Translations under genes and position numbers: made by a program
Source of the DNA: Rhizobium sp. Root1203
GTDB lineage: Bacteria > Pseudomonadota > Alphaproteobacteria > Rhizobiales > Rhizobiaceae
Length of the DNA: 64,000 bases
Assembly (NCBI RefSeq): GCF_001424945.1
Contig: NZ_LMCW01000019.1
Location: forward strand, 1-64,000
Direction: 5' to 3'
Shown: positions 17,512 to 26,982 of the stretch, in pieces
Layout of the letters: each line of letters opens with the position of its first letter
How positions within the stretch are numbered: position 1 is the first letter of the stretch
The notes under the pieces: model-generated
What the model was told of the DNA's origin: nothing
Database searches by the model: none
Seen by the model: the letters and a program-made list of their open reading frames with translations, nothing else

Positions 17512-18729
17512 TCAGCCGCCGGTCTTCGACTTCGACTTATTGCCGCCGACCGTATAGATGGCAGCAGCTACCACCACGACGATACCTTCGATCAAGCCCT
17601 GCCAGTTTGCGCCGAGGTTCAGCATGTTGAAGCCGTTGGTCAGCGAGAAGAGGAGGAGAGCGCCAGCAAGCGTCTTGATCACGCTGCCTGCACCGCCGAA
17701 CAAGGAAGTTCCACCGAGAATGGCCGCGGCTATGACCGTAAGCTCAGCACCCGAAAGGCCGGCAGGGTTGATTGAACGAAGGCGGCTTGCAAACAAGATG
17801 CCTGCGAAGCCGGCCGTTCCGCTGCAGAAAACGAACGCCATGAGCTTGTACATCAGGACGTTGATACCGGACAGGCGAGCTGCTTCCGAGTTACCCCCGA
17901 CAGCGTAGAGCCGCCGTCCGACCATCGTGAAGCTAAGCGTGAACCACACAATCGTGGTGAAGATCGCCAGATAGATGACCGGGTTGCGAAGCGTCAGTTC
18001 GCCGCCGGATGCCCAAGCAAGCAGGAGGAAGCCGACTCCACCGATCGTCATCCCGACGGAGGAAGAGCGGAGCGGCGTCTTGCCACTGATTGCCTTGATC
18101 AGTCCAATGATACCAAGCGCCAGCAGAACGACGCCGCCTGCCAAGATCACCCAGAAGCCCTCGTGGCGACCGCCCTCGAAAGCCTTCATCGTTTCGATGA
18201 CGGTTGGGTCGGACGCGGACAACGAACGCCCGTCGGTGTATATGAGGACCAGACCTCGCACTGCCGTCATCGTGCCGAGTGTGACGATGAACGCGTTGAT
18301 GCCGAGAAACTGGACGATCGAGCCGTTGATGAGGCCGATGGCCATTGCAACACCCATTGCTAGTGCCGCGGCGGGGATAAAACCGATTGCGTCGGCGTTG
18401 CCGATTAGGACCACCGCCGCCAACGCGGCGACCGATGCAACCGACAGGTCGAAATTGCCGCTGATCAAAACCACCGTCATCGCGACTGCCATGATGGCCA
18501 TAAGGGAGGACTGGTAGACGACGTTCGAGAGGTTCAGTACGCTGAGATAGTTTGCTTGGCCCAGGTAGGTGGTGAGCAGTGTCAGCACCGCGATCAACAA
18601 GAGCAGGGCGTAGTAGACGCCGCGCTCGCGCAGGCCGAACATGCCACGCCAGTTGGTGGTTGGCGAGACAGCGCTCACCTGGGAAACCTCCGACACCTTC
18701 TCGACTGGACTTTGTGTGATCGTGTTCAT
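17512..18729 (-). CDS. Sugar ABC transporter permease (ribose/xylose type)
   Basis: A 405-residue inner-membrane permease of the BPD_transp_2 class (RbsC/XylH/AraH). About ten to twelve hydrophobic helices are seen. The typical blocks are SGNFDLSVASVAAL (near 90-103), FIVTLGTMTAVRG and AAAILGGTSLFGGAGS (near 320-340). At 405 residues it is longer than RbsC (about 320) and of XylH size, the extra coming from an inserted pair of helices around 195-255. ATG at 18729 is preferred to TTG at 18750. It ends the substrate-binding protein, ATPase, permease operon and is followed by a terminator. Confidence 0.92.
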   Translation of the reverse strand: MNTITQSPVEKVSEVSQVSAVSPTTNWRGMFGLRERGVYYALLLLIAVLTLLTTYLGQANYLSVLNLSNVVYQSSLMAIMAVAMTVVLISGNFDLSVASVAALAAVVLIGNADAIGFIPAAALAMGVAMAIGLINGSIVQFLGINAFIVTLGTMTAVRGLVLIYTDGRSLSASDPTVIETMKAFEGGRHEGFWVILAGGVVLLALGIIGLIKAISGKTPLRSSSVGMTIGGVGFLLLAWASGGELTLRNPVIYLAIFTTIVWFTLSFTMVGRRLYAVGGNSEAARLSGINVLMYKLMAFVFCSGTAGFAGILFASRLRSINPAGLSGAELTVIAAAILGGTSLFGGAGSVIKTLAGALLLFSLTNGFNMLNLGANWQGLIEGIVVVVAAAIYTVGGNKSKSKTGG

Positions 18730-18759
18730 AATATTTTCTCGCTTTCTCAACGATGCCGG

Positions 18760-20283
18760 TTAGTGAACGGCAGCTTCAGTGGAAGCAGCCTGCCCGCCGG
18801 CAAGCAGAAGCAATTCGTGTTCTGATGTTTTGTGGCCATCGCGAACCGCTACGCACTTGCCGTCCCTGAGAACGATGATGCGGTCCGATACGGCCAGGAG
18901 TTCCTCGAACTCAGACGAGACGATGATGATGGACTGGCCTTCGCTGGCCAACTTGCGGACAAGCCGCAGGATGTCTGTCTTTGCTCCAATGTCGATACCA
19001 GCCGTGGGCTCGTCGAGCAGGAACAATTTCACGTCACTGAAAAGCCACTTGGCGATCGTCACCTTCTGTGCGTTGCCGCCGCTGAGTTCCGTGACGAGGA
19101 TGTCCGGGGAACTCGCTTTGATCGAAAGCATGCGGATAGCTTCCCAGCCTCGCTCGCGCTCGCGATCCTCGATTGGCATCGAGTTCAATACGGAGACGCC
19201 GCCGAGAGCCGGCAACGTGGTGTTCCGCCAAATCTCGAAGTCGGGCACCAGGCCCTGGGCCATACGGTCTTCGGGGACCATGCCCATCCCAGCCTTCACG
19301 GCCGCACGTGTATTTCTCGGGACAATCTCTCCGTCGAGGAGAACAGTTCCCGTCGCATCGCGATCGGACCCATAGATCGCGTGCAGCAGTTCACTTCGAC
19401 CCGAACCGAGAAGGCCGGCAACGCCGATGACCTCGCCGCGAGCGACGTTGAGCGAAATCGGGCCGAACCGACCCTTTGAGGCAAGGTTCTGCAATTGCAG
19501 CCGAGCCTTGCCTGTCGTCGGTTCCCGTTCCTGAGCTTGGCGCTCGAGTGCTACGATCTGTTTCCCGACGATTGCCTCTGCGATACGGTCTTCGTCCAGG
19601 TCTGCTGTATTGGCACGGAGGACAGCGGTCCCGTCACGCAAGACCGTCACCTGGTCGGTAAGGGCCATCACTTCATCAAGGAAGTGGCTGACGAACAGGA
19701 TCGCTTTGTTCTCGCCTTTCGAAAGCCGACGGACGGTCGCGTAAACGAGTTCGCGTTCTTCGGCCGCCAGCGAGGCAGTCGGTTCGTCCATGACAATCAG
19801 ATCTGCGCCCGTGCCAACGGCAGTCATGATCGAGACCATCTGGCGCTCGCCGATGGATAGGTTTCCAACCAGCGCATCGGGATCGAGCCGATAGCCGATG
19901 CGCTGGCAGAGCTCTTCGTAGTCACGGCGGCTACTCGACGCGAGCCGCCACAGGCCCCGGTTCCCAAGATAAATGTTCTCGAGAACCGAAAGGGTCGGGA
20001 CCAACGGAATGTGTTGGTGGACAGTGGCAACGCCCATGTCATTGGCAGCCTTGGGGCTGTCCCACTTGATGGGCTTGCCGCGCCAGATGATCTCTCCCAG
20101 TGTGGCCCAATAAGCGCCCGACAGGATTTTGATCAGCGTGGATTTGCCAGCTCCATTTGCGCCGAGCAGGCCGTGGACCTTACCCTGCTCGATGTCGAGA
20201 TCGACACCGCGCAGGGCGAGTGTGCCATTGGGAAATCCCTTAACAACACCACGTAATTGCATGATAGGGTTATCGTGTTGCAT
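18760..20283 (-). CDS. Sugar ABC transporter ATP-binding protein (duplicated ATPase, RbsA/XylG type)
   Basis: A 507-residue protein with two ABC domains. Domain 1: Walker A GANGAGKST (around 41-49), signature NLSIGERQ, Walker B LIVMDEPTASL. Domain 2: degenerate Walker A LLGSGRSE, signature ELSGGNAQK, Walker B LFLLDEPTAGID. This is the normal asymmetry of the RbsA/MglA/XylG group. GGGAGG precedes ATG 20283, preferred to a longer frame. It sits between the binding-protein and permease genes with short gaps and energises import of a mono-sugar or polyol. Confidence 0.93.
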   Translation of the reverse strand: MQHDNPIMQLRGVVKGFPNGTLALRGVDLDIEQGKVHGLLGANGAGKSTLIKILSGAYWATLGEIIWRGKPIKWDSPKAANDMGVATVHQHIPLVPTLSVLENIYLGNRGLWRLASSSRRDYEELCQRIGYRLDPDALVGNLSIGERQMVSIMTAVGTGADLIVMDEPTASLAAEERELVYATVRRLSKGENKAILFVSHFLDEVMALTDQVTVLRDGTAVLRANTADLDEDRIAEAIVGKQIVALERQAQEREPTTGKARLQLQNLASKGRFGPISLNVARGEVIGVAGLLGSGRSELLHAIYGSDRDATGTVLLDGEIVPRNTRAAVKAGMGMVPEDRMAQGLVPDFEIWRNTTLPALGGVSVLNSMPIEDRERERGWEAIRMLSIKASSPDILVTELSGGNAQKVTIAKWLFSDVKLFLLDEPTAGIDIGAKTDILRLVRKLASEGQSIIIVSSEFEELLAVSDRIIVLRDGKCVAVRDGHKTSEHELLLLAGGQAASTEAAVH

Positions 20284-20314
20284 AGGACACCTCCCATTCA
20301 TCAATCGAAAGATC

Positions 20315-21322
20315 TCACCACTGCTCAGGGCAGGAGTCGATAGTTTCCTTCGTGATCGGAGGCATGTCGTAAGACACGAAGCGACCTTTGGGAGTTTCCG
20401 GCTTTGTCGCAGCCTCGTATAGGGCATCAAACATCAGCTTGCCGAGGAGTTTAGGTCTCGTGCAGACCGAGCCATACATTTCCCCGGCAAGGATCGCGTC
20501 GTGGCCGAGTTTAGATCCGCCGCCGGTGGCGATGAGCTTAGGCTTGGAGTTGGATGCGTCGATTGCGCGTGCACATCCAATCGCCATGTCGTCGGCATGG
20601 CTGTAGATCAGGTCGATGTCGGGATGAGCCGTCAGGAAATTCTGGCAAACGGCTTCGCCTTCATCAGGTGTCCAGTTCGTCGGCTGCTCGGCAACGATGG
20701 TGTATTTCGCCCCAGCCTTGTCCAGTGCGGCTTTAAAACCGTCTGTATCGAGCTTGACGATCGTGTAGGCCGGATCACCCATGACGATGCCAATTTTAGC
20801 TGTCTTGTCTTTTGGCAATAGACCAGCTGCCATCTCGCCAGCAACAACTCCGGACTGATAGTTATCCGTTGCAACGAGGGCCGATAGGCCTGGGTAGGGG
20901 TCCTTCAGTTGACGCTTCGCTGAATCGCCCACCTGTAGTGCGATAGCTACGATTGGCACCTTGGCGTCGTTGACCTTGTCAACAAACCCTTCCGCGACGA
21001 CGGAGTCGAGCGGGAGGAAACCAATTGCATCGACCTTCTGAGATAGTAGATCGTCGAGGGAGTTCCCCTGCTTTTCCACGCTGCCGCGTGGGTCAATGAC
21101 GACTGTTTTAACGCCCTTTTCTTTGGCGGCCTCCTCGAAGCCCTTGGCCGTCATGACGTTGTAGGGATATTCGAGGCTTGCCGGGACGTAACCGAATGTT
21201 AGATCCTTCGCCATGGCGGAGCCGGCGAAGAGAAGAGCCGTCAGTGCAATAGCAGACGACCGAAAGATCGATCCCGATACGGACTTGGAGTGCGTGCGAT
21301 ACCTGTTCTGTGTAGCGTGCAT
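20315..21322 (-). CDS. Periplasmic sugar-binding protein of ABC importer
   Basis: A 335-residue Peripla_BP_4-type binding protein. A signal peptide is seen at 1-38 (basic start, hydrophobic SSAIALTALLFAGSA, cleavage near AMA-KD). The mature part starts LTFGYVPASLEYPYNVMTAKGFEEAA as in ribose-family binding proteins, and Asp-rich ligand-loop segments (YSHADDMAIGC) follow. GGGAGG precedes the ATG. It is first in the ABC operon. The gap upstream of it holds two copies of the shared 21-bp motif. Ligand unknown; module content suggests a sugar or polyol that is oxidised via a lactone. Confidence 0.92.
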   Translation of the reverse strand: MHATQNRYRTHSKSVSGSIFRSSAIALTALLFAGSAMAKDLTFGYVPASLEYPYNVMTAKGFEEAAKEKGVKTVVIDPRGSVEKQGNSLDDLLSQKVDAIGFLPLDSVVAEGFVDKVNDAKVPIVAIALQVGDSAKRQLKDPYPGLSALVATDNYQSGVVAGEMAAGLLPKDKTAKIGIVMGDPAYTIVKLDTDGFKAALDKAGAKYTIVAEQPTNWTPDEGEAVCQNFLTAHPDIDLIYSHADDMAIGCARAIDASNSKPKLIATGGGSKLGHDAILAGEMYGSVCTRPKLLGKLMFDALYEAATKPETPKGRFVSYDMPPITKETIDSCPEQW

Positions 21323-21558
21323 GGAATCCTCCCAAATGCAGTGTTGCCGTTCGGTCGCCGAGTGCGTTGAGACTGAGCTTCCGGTACCTGTTATTCCGGT
21401 ATTCTATGCCTGGTCGCTTGAAACCAAAGTCGCTAGGGAACAAATGATCCATAGCGTTGAAGAGTGGCGTTTTCCTCCGGTGTGCCACCTTGCACAGCTG
21501 TCCCGTTATCAATTCGGTAACATGCTAGAACCACTCAAAATAGTGGCGCGGCGGAAGG

Positions 21559-21579
21559 GGTATAATGCGGAATTATATG
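21559..21579. promoter_or_regulatory. Shared 21-bp operator-like inverted repeat, site 3
   Basis: GGTATAA-N7-TTATATG, 7-7-7 spacing as at 15141, about 237 bp upstream of the binding-protein gene start. Confidence 0.5.
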
Positions 21580-21656
21580 GGCTCTGAGTGGCCCAGCCGC
21601 AGGCACAACGATCCCAAAGGGATGGGTATCTGAAGTGTCAAAACGGTCTCAGTCGC

Positions 21657-21677
21657 GATATAACAAAATACTATAAC
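21657..21677. promoter_or_regulatory. Shared 21-bp operator-like inverted repeat, site 4
   Basis: GATATAA-N7-CTATAAC, 98 bp from site 3 centre to centre, lying 155 bp upstream of the zinc dehydrogenase start. Two sites in one divergent region suggest cooperative binding or one site per promoter. Confidence 0.5.
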
Positions 21678-21831
21678 CCGCTTCGAGCAGAGCCGGTTTG
21701 TGACCCGTCGCCTATTGTGCTGGACATCCAGATTTGTAACCAGCGTGGATAGTTCAGAGATGCAGGAGAGGGCTTTAGCTTTAGCTTGAGCGTGCCCGAT
21801 CACCTCAAAACGGCATGTGGAGGATCCCCGT

Positions 21832-22857
21832 ATGAAAGGTCTGGTATTTCTTGGAGAAGGTAAAATGGAATTCCGGGATTTCCCGGATCCAACTCCTGGC
21901 CCAGATGAAGTCGTAGTTCGGGTCAAGTCGTCAGGAATGTGCGGGAGCGATTTGAACCACCTCAACGAGCCCAGGCGACGTGAGGATCAGATCGTCATCG
22001 AGGGCCACGAGCCCTGCGGGATCATTGAAGAAGTTGGATCAGCCGTCCGCCCGTGGGAAGCCCGCGTCGGCGATCGCGTGATGGTCTATCACTACGATGG
22101 CTGCCGGACCTGCTCGAATTGCCGAACGGGGTGGATGCAGAACTGCGATCATACGCGAATTGCATTCGGCGGGAACGGCCACGGTGCGCATGCACCTTTC
22201 ATGAAGGTGCCGGCTCATACGATCATAAAATTGCCCGAGCAACTCTCGTTCAACGCGGGTGCGGCTGTCGGATGTGGTAGTGGAACTGCCTACGCGGCCT
22301 TGAAAAGGGTCAACCTGCTCGCGGACGAGACGATTGCGATCTTCGGTCAGGGTCCTGTCGGGCTTAGCTGCACGGTCTTCGCGAAGGCCTTCGGGGCCCG
22401 CGTGATTGCGCTGGACGTGGGCGAGGAGCGTCTTGAAATGGCGCAGAAGTTCGGTGCCGACTTCGTCATAAACCCGATGAAGGACGATCCCGTACAGGCT
22501 ATTCGCGACCTAACCAGGGGCGGCCTTGGTGCCGATAAGGCGATTGAATGCAGTTCCAATGCCGTTGCCCGCAATCAAGCATTGCAGGCCATCAAGCAGT
22601 GGGGCACTACCTGCTTGGTCGGAGTCCATGGCTCGATGCAGTTCGAATGCAACGACCTCATCACCAAGCAGAAGAACCTCGTGGGCTCCCTCACTTTCAA
22701 CAAAAACCTCCAAGACGAATGTGCAGGGTTTGTCGCTGAACGAGGGATCGACCTGGATTCCCTCTTCACTCATCAGTTCCAGCTGGAGGACGCCGTTGAA
22801 GCGTACGCTCTCTTCGAGCAACGAAAGATCGGCAAAGGCGTCTTCGTATTTGACTAA
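21832..22857 (+). CDS. Zinc-dependent medium-chain alcohol/polyol dehydrogenase
   Basis: A 341-residue MDR-family dehydrogenase. Catalytic zinc ligands Cys37 (GMCGSD) and His59-Glu60 (EGHEPCG); structural zinc Cys91, Cys94, Cys97, Cys105 (CRTCSNC...QNC); NAD fold motif GQGPVG at 162-167 with Asp after beta-2 (ALDVG), so NAD likely. Closest in style to sorbitol, L-threonine and L-idonate dehydrogenases. GGAGG eight bases before ATG 21832 decides the start over GTG 21817. It is divergent from the sugar ABC operon under shared operator sites, which suggests it oxidises the imported sugar or polyol. Confidence 0.92.
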   Translation: MKGLVFLGEGKMEFRDFPDPTPGPDEVVVRVKSSGMCGSDLNHLNEPRRREDQIVIEGHEPCGIIEEVGSAVRPWEARVGDRVMVYHYDGCRTCSNCRTGWMQNCDHTRIAFGGNGHGAHAPFMKVPAHTIIKLPEQLSFNAGAAVGCGSGTAYAALKRVNLLADETIAIFGQGPVGLSCTVFAKAFGARVIALDVGEERLEMAQKFGADFVINPMKDDPVQAIRDLTRGGLGADKAIECSSNAVARNQALQAIKQWGTTCLVGVHGSMQFECNDLITKQKNLVGSLTFNKNLQDECAGFVAERGIDLDSLFTHQFQLEDAVEAYALFEQRKIGKGVFVFD

Positions 22858-22881
22858 CCTGGCATTCGTAGCCACAGGGCA

Positions 22882-22909
22882 GCGCTTGGTCGCATAAGCG
22901 ACCAAGCGC
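22882..22909 (+). terminator. Strong hairpin after zinc dehydrogenase gene
   Basis: GCGCTTGGTCGC and GCGACCAAGCGC form a perfect 12-bp stem with an ATAA loop, 25 bp past the dehydrogenase stop and 101 bp before pntA. No T-run follows, so it could be a terminator or an RNA-stabilising hairpin. Confidence 0.6.
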
Positions 22910-23010
22910 GTCCACGGTACCCATCGACATCATGCAGCACTGCAACCGACGCCGCGAGGGCGTCGTTCCATCGTCGCGTCTTACCGCGCTCGTTTTAGGA
23001 CAGAACCCAA

Positions 23011-24582
23011 ATGAAAATCGGATCACCAAAGGAGACCCTCGACCGGGAGGCTCGAGTGGCACTCACACCAGACAGTGCGAAGCAACTTCTGAAACTCGGT
23101 CACTCGTGTTTCGTGGAGAGTGGCGCGGGGAATTCGTCGGGATACCCCGACGCCGCCTACCGAGCTGCTGGCGTCGAGGTAGTCGCGGACGCCAAAACGC
23201 TATTCTCTATCGCTGACGTCGTCGTAAAAGTTCGACCTCCGCAGCCCCAAGAGATGGATCTCCTCGCCGCAGGAAAGACGCTGATTTCCTTCTTTTACCC
23301 CGCGCAGAACGGACCACTTCTCGAACAGGCAGTCGGGAAGGGCGTCAACGCCATCGCAATGGACATGGTCCCTCGCATATCCCGCGCGCAGAAGATGGAT
23401 GCATTGTCTTCGATGGCGAATATCGCAGGCTATCGCGCAGTCATCGAAGCCGGCAACAATTTCGGGCGCTTCTTTACTGGGCAGGTCACGGCCGCAGGCA
23501 AGGTGCCACCTGCGAAGGTGTTGGTCATTGGTGCCGGCGTGGCCGGACTTGCATCAATCGGTACAGCGACGTCGCTGGGCGCGATCACTCTGGCTTTCGA
23601 CGTTCGACCAGAGGTGGCCGAACAGATCGAGTCGATGGGAGCCGAGTTCGTCTACCTAGACTTCGCGGAGCAGCAGGACGGGTCGGCGACCGGCGGATAC
23701 GCCGCGCCTTCGTCGCCGGAGTTCCGCGAGAAACAATTAGCAAAGTTCCGCGAGCTCGCGCCTGCGGTGGATATCGTCATCACGACGGCGCTTATCCCAG
23801 GTCGGGACGCTCCCAAACTCTGGCTGGCAGACATGGTTGGAGCCATGAAGCCTGGCTCGGTAATCGTCGACTTGGCCGCCGAGCGTGGCGGCAACTGCGA
23901 CCTTACGCGTCCGGACGAGAAAGTCGTCTCGGAGAATGGTGTTGTCGTGATTGGCTACACTGATTTCCCAAGCCGTATGGCCGCCCAGGCTTCCTCGCTT
24001 TATGCCATGAACATCAGACACATGTTGGCCGACCTCACACCTGGCAAAGATGGTCGGATCGTCCACAACATGGACGACGATGTGATCCGCGGATCAACAG
24101 TTTCGTTCGAGGGCGGGCTTACTTTCCCTCCACCGCCACCTAAGGTCCAGGCTATCGCCGCGCAGAAGCCACGCGAGAAGGCGAAAGAGCCTACTCCCGA
24201 GGAGAAACGCGTTGCTGAGATTGCTGCCTTTCGTGCACAGACCAAGGGCCAAGGGCTTTTGCTCGCGGTGGGAACGGCCTTTCTACTGGTCCTCGGCGCA
24301 TTCGCTCCATCCAGCTTTATGTCACATTTGGTCGTTTTCGCACTGGCCTGCTTTGTGGGCTTCCAGGTCATCTGGAACGTCTCCCACTCCTTGCATACCC
24401 CGTTGATGGCCGTAACCAATGCTGTCTCGGGAATCGTTATACTCGGTGCTCTGCTTCAGATCGGCTCCAGCGATTGGTTGGTGACGATACTCGCGGCGGT
24501 CTCCGTACTTATCGCCACCATCAATATCGTCGGGGGCTTCCTGGTGACACGGCGCATGCTCGCCATGTTCCAGCGGTCTTAA
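23011..24582 (+). CDS. pntA: NAD(P) transhydrogenase subunit alpha
   Basis: A 523-residue protein that matches full-length E. coli-type PntA: soluble NAD(H)-binding domain I (1-385) with GAGVAG at 174-179 and the conserved opening KIGSPKETLDREARVALTP, a Pro/Lys-rich linker (385-410), then a membrane part with four hydrophobic segments (about 420-515). With PntB it couples proton flow to hydride transfer from NADH to NADP in the inner membrane. Some alphaproteobacteria split alpha into two genes; here it is fused. It is 14 bp upstream of pntB. Its placement beside catabolic dehydrogenases suggests a redox-balancing job for the pathway. Confidence 0.95.
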   Translation: MKIGSPKETLDREARVALTPDSAKQLLKLGHSCFVESGAGNSSGYPDAAYRAAGVEVVADAKTLFSIADVVVKVRPPQPQEMDLLAAGKTLISFFYPAQNGPLLEQAVGKGVNAIAMDMVPRISRAQKMDALSSMANIAGYRAVIEAGNNFGRFFTGQVTAAGKVPPAKVLVIGAGVAGLASIGTATSLGAITLAFDVRPEVAEQIESMGAEFVYLDFAEQQDGSATGGYAAPSSPEFREKQLAKFRELAPAVDIVITTALIPGRDAPKLWLADMVGAMKPGSVIVDLAAERGGNCDLTRPDEKVVSENGVVVIGYTDFPSRMAAQASSLYAMNIRHMLADLTPGKDGRIVHNMDDDVIRGSTVSFEGGLTFPPPPPKVQAIAAQKPREKAKEPTPEEKRVAEIAAFRAQTKGQGLLLAVGTAFLLVLGAFAPSSFMSHLVVFALACFVGFQVIWNVSHSLHTPLMAVTNAVSGIVILGALLQIGSSDWLVTILAAVSVLIATINIVGGFLVTRRMLAMFQRS

Positions 24583-24596
24583 TCTGAGGGGAAATC

Positions 24597-26030
24597 ATGG
24601 CAATCGGTGTTGTCTCCGCAGCGTATATCGCCGCGGCTGTTCTATTCATTCTGTCGTTGGGCGGTCTTTCGGGACAGGAAAGTGCGAAACGGGCTGTCTG
24701 GTATGGCATTGTTGGAATGGCACTTGCTGCCGTGGCCACCATCCTCGGACCTGGTGTCGGAAATTGGCTCATCATCGGTGGGATGATCGCCGGGGGTGCT
24801 ATTCTCGGCTACTTCGTGGCGAGCAGAGTGCAGATGACCGAGATGCCGCAACTCGTTGCCGCGCTCCACTCATTCGTCGGATTGGCGGCGGTTTTCATCG
24901 GCTTTAACGCGCATCTGGAGGCCGCCCGCATTTCGGTCATGGATGAGAACCTGCGTACGATGCTCGATGGGTTCGCGGGTATTCTGGCCCATAAAACTCC
25001 GGTCGAGCTTTCGATCATGAAGGTGGAAGTCTTCCTCGGTGTGTTTATCGGTTCCGTGACCTTCACGGGATCGGTGGTGGCGTTCGGAAAGCTGGCTGGC
25101 AAGGTTGACGGGAGAGGAAAGAAGTTGTCCGGTGGCCATTTCCTCAATGCTGGCGCTGCAATTCTTTCGCTTATCCTTCTCTTGGTCTACGTGAACCAAG
25201 GCGGCATTTGGCCCCTCGGCGTGATGACCCTTCTCGCCTTCTTCATCGGCTACCATCTCATCATGGGGATCGGCGGCGCGGACATGCCCGTTGTGGTATC
25301 CATGCTCAATAGCTACTCGGGCTGGGCTGCAGCGGCGATCGGGTTCACGCTCGGCAACGACTTGCTCATCGTGACCGGTGCGTTGGTAGGCTCGTCCGGC
25401 GCGATCCTGTCCTACATAATGTGCAAGGCGATGAACCGCTCCTTCGTTTCCGTCATTCTCGGAGGCTTCGGAGCCGTGAAGGGGCCGGCAATGGAAATCA
25501 TCGGCGAACAGATTGCCATCGACGCGGAAGGCGTCGCGTCAGCCCTGAACGATGCAGAAACCGTGGTCATCGTCCCGGGTTACGGAATGGCCGTAGCTCA
25601 GGCTCAGCAGGCGGTCTCGGAATTGACTCGAAAGCTACGAGCTGCCGGCAAGACGGTCCGTTTCGCGATCCATCCTGTCGCAGGACGTCTGCCCGGCCAT
25701 ATGAACGTCCTGCTGGCCGAGGCCAGGGTACCGTATGATATCGTTCTCGAGATGGAAGAGATCAACGACGATTTCGCGAGCACAGACGTCGTCATCGTCA
25801 TCGGCTCCAACGATATCGTAAACCCGGCAGCCCTCGAAGACCCGAACTCTCCGATCGCGGGCATGCCGGTGCTGGAAGTCTGGAAAGCGAAACACGTGTT
25901 CGTTTCCAAGCGCGGGCAGGGGACGGGTTACTCCGGGATTGAAAACCCCCTGTTTTTTAGGGAGAACACACGGATGTTCTATGGCGATGCTAAGAAGTCG
26001 ATTGTCGGACTTATCCCCTTGATGGCGTAG
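24597..26030 (+). CDS. pntB: NAD(P) transhydrogenase subunit beta
   Basis: A 477-residue PntB. The N-terminal half is membrane-embedded with about eight or nine helices, including the HSFVGLAAVFIGFNAHLE segment with the family's conserved His. The C-terminal NADP(H)-binding domain III (about 285-477) has VIVPGYGMAVAQAQ, FAIHPVAGRLPGHMNVLLAEA and the DVVIVIGSNDIVNPAA block. GGGG lies before the ATG. Forms a tight operon with pntA; the stop codon lies in a 9-bp hairpin. Confidence 0.95.
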   Translation: MAIGVVSAAYIAAAVLFILSLGGLSGQESAKRAVWYGIVGMALAAVATILGPGVGNWLIIGGMIAGGAILGYFVASRVQMTEMPQLVAALHSFVGLAAVFIGFNAHLEAARISVMDENLRTMLDGFAGILAHKTPVELSIMKVEVFLGVFIGSVTFTGSVVAFGKLAGKVDGRGKKLSGGHFLNAGAAILSLILLLVYVNQGGIWPLGVMTLLAFFIGYHLIMGIGGADMPVVVSMLNSYSGWAAAAIGFTLGNDLLIVTGALVGSSGAILSYIMCKAMNRSFVSVILGGFGAVKGPAMEIIGEQIAIDAEGVASALNDAETVVIVPGYGMAVAQAQQAVSELTRKLRAAGKTVRFAIHPVAGRLPGHMNVLLAEARVPYDIVLEMEEINDDFASTDVVIVIGSNDIVNPAALEDPNSPIAGMPVLEVWKAKHVFVSKRGQGTGYSGIENPLFFRENTRMFYGDAKKSIVGLIPLMA

Positions 26031-26044
26031 ATTATTACGCCATC
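26021..26044 (+). terminator. Hairpin overlapping pntB stop
   Basis: GATGGCGTA and TACGCCATC form a perfect 9-bp stem, 6-base loop, spanning the pntB stop codon. It could weaken read-through to the RibD-like gene 63 bp further on. No T-run. Confidence 0.45.
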
Positions 26045-26106
26045 TGAAGTTGGCAGACACCCACTCCAAATCTGTCCGATCGATATCGGAGAGGGAGGAA
26101 CCGCTC

Positions 26107-26811
26107 GTGAAACCTTTTATCGCATGTTTGATGCTGACGTCACCGGATGGAAGTCTTCATCCGAGCCGATGGACCAAATCACCGGACGGTGATCGGCCCG
26201 ATTTTTCGAAAGTTTGCGATAAGGTGCGCGAAGAACTCAGGTGCCAAGCTTGGATGGTCGGCCGCGCCACCATGGTCGAGATGGCCAAAGGCGTTCCTCA
26301 CGCACCGGAGGGTCCGTACAACGTTAGTAGGCCCTCCCATTTCGCAAACCGAGACGCGAAGAGCTTCGGGGTCGCAATAGACCGATCGGGCGCAGTACAT
26401 TACATGGGACCGGACCTCTTCGGCGATCATATCATCACTCTCCTGGGGCGCGACGTCCCTGACAGCTATCTCGCCGAGTTGGCTGCCGACGGCGTATCGT
26501 ATGTGGTCGCCGAGACCGCCGATTTCGACGTCGGGAAGTTGCTTGACGTCGTGAACAGGGAGCTTGGTGTTGAACGGATCGTGCTTGAAGGTGGTGCTGC
26601 GACCAACGGTGCGCTGCTGGCGGCCGGATTGGTGGATGAACTCAACTTCATTGTTGCGCCTGCCTTGGAAGCTCGATCCGGCACCGATAGCGTTGTGGAA
26701 TTCGGCACAGACGGCCTCGCTGGCAAGGTAGAGCTTTCTCTCATCGAGTGCCAGACGCTTGGCCACGGGATGGTCAACCTTCGCTATGCCGCGGCAAAGC
26801 CCCGGCCCTAG
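26107..26811 (+). CDS. RibD C-terminal/dihydrofolate reductase-fold reductase
   Basis: A 234-residue cytoplasmic protein of the RibD_C family: N-terminal strand KPFIACLMLTSPDGSL, helix QAWMVGRATMVEMAKG, and the typical C-terminal EGGAATNGALLAAGLVDELNFIVAPAL (NADPH pocket). Family members reduce pteridine- or riboflavin-pathway carbonyls, and many stand-alone copies have unknown substrates. GTG at 26107 is chosen because GGGAGGAACCGCTC precedes it; the frame is open upstream but without a site. Next to pntAB, an NADPH source, on the same strand; a functional link is only suggested. Confidence 0.85.
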   Translation: MKPFIACLMLTSPDGSLHPSRWTKSPDGDRPDFSKVCDKVREELRCQAWMVGRATMVEMAKGVPHAPEGPYNVSRPSHFANRDAKSFGVAIDRSGAVHYMGPDLFGDHIITLLGRDVPDSYLAELAADGVSYVVAETADFDVGKLLDVVNRELGVERIVLEGGAATNGALLAAGLVDELNFIVAPALEARSGTDSVVEFGTDGLAGKVELSLIECQTLGHGMVNLRYAAAKPRP

Positions 26812-26982
26812 AGCGATAGCAAAAATGGGCCCAGCTGCGCTCTTCGGGGCGATGGGCACAAACTTAGCTATTCATGAGCTATCTACATAACAACTTGCCG
26901 ATTTAGGAGCCTAATCGGGATCGTCAGGGACGCTATATTGGTGGGACGGGCCACGCTGCCTGTATCATAAAGGAGTCTCCCT

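Larger units (their letters stand above)
21323..21831. other. Divergent promoter region between binding-protein and zinc alcohol dehydrogenase genes
   Basis: About 509 bp without a supported gene. It holds two copies of the recurring inverted repeat (21559 and 21657) and GGAGG ahead of the dehydrogenase start. The open frame at 21573-21965 on the minus strand overlaps the real dehydrogenase start and has no ribosome site. Confidence 0.6.
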
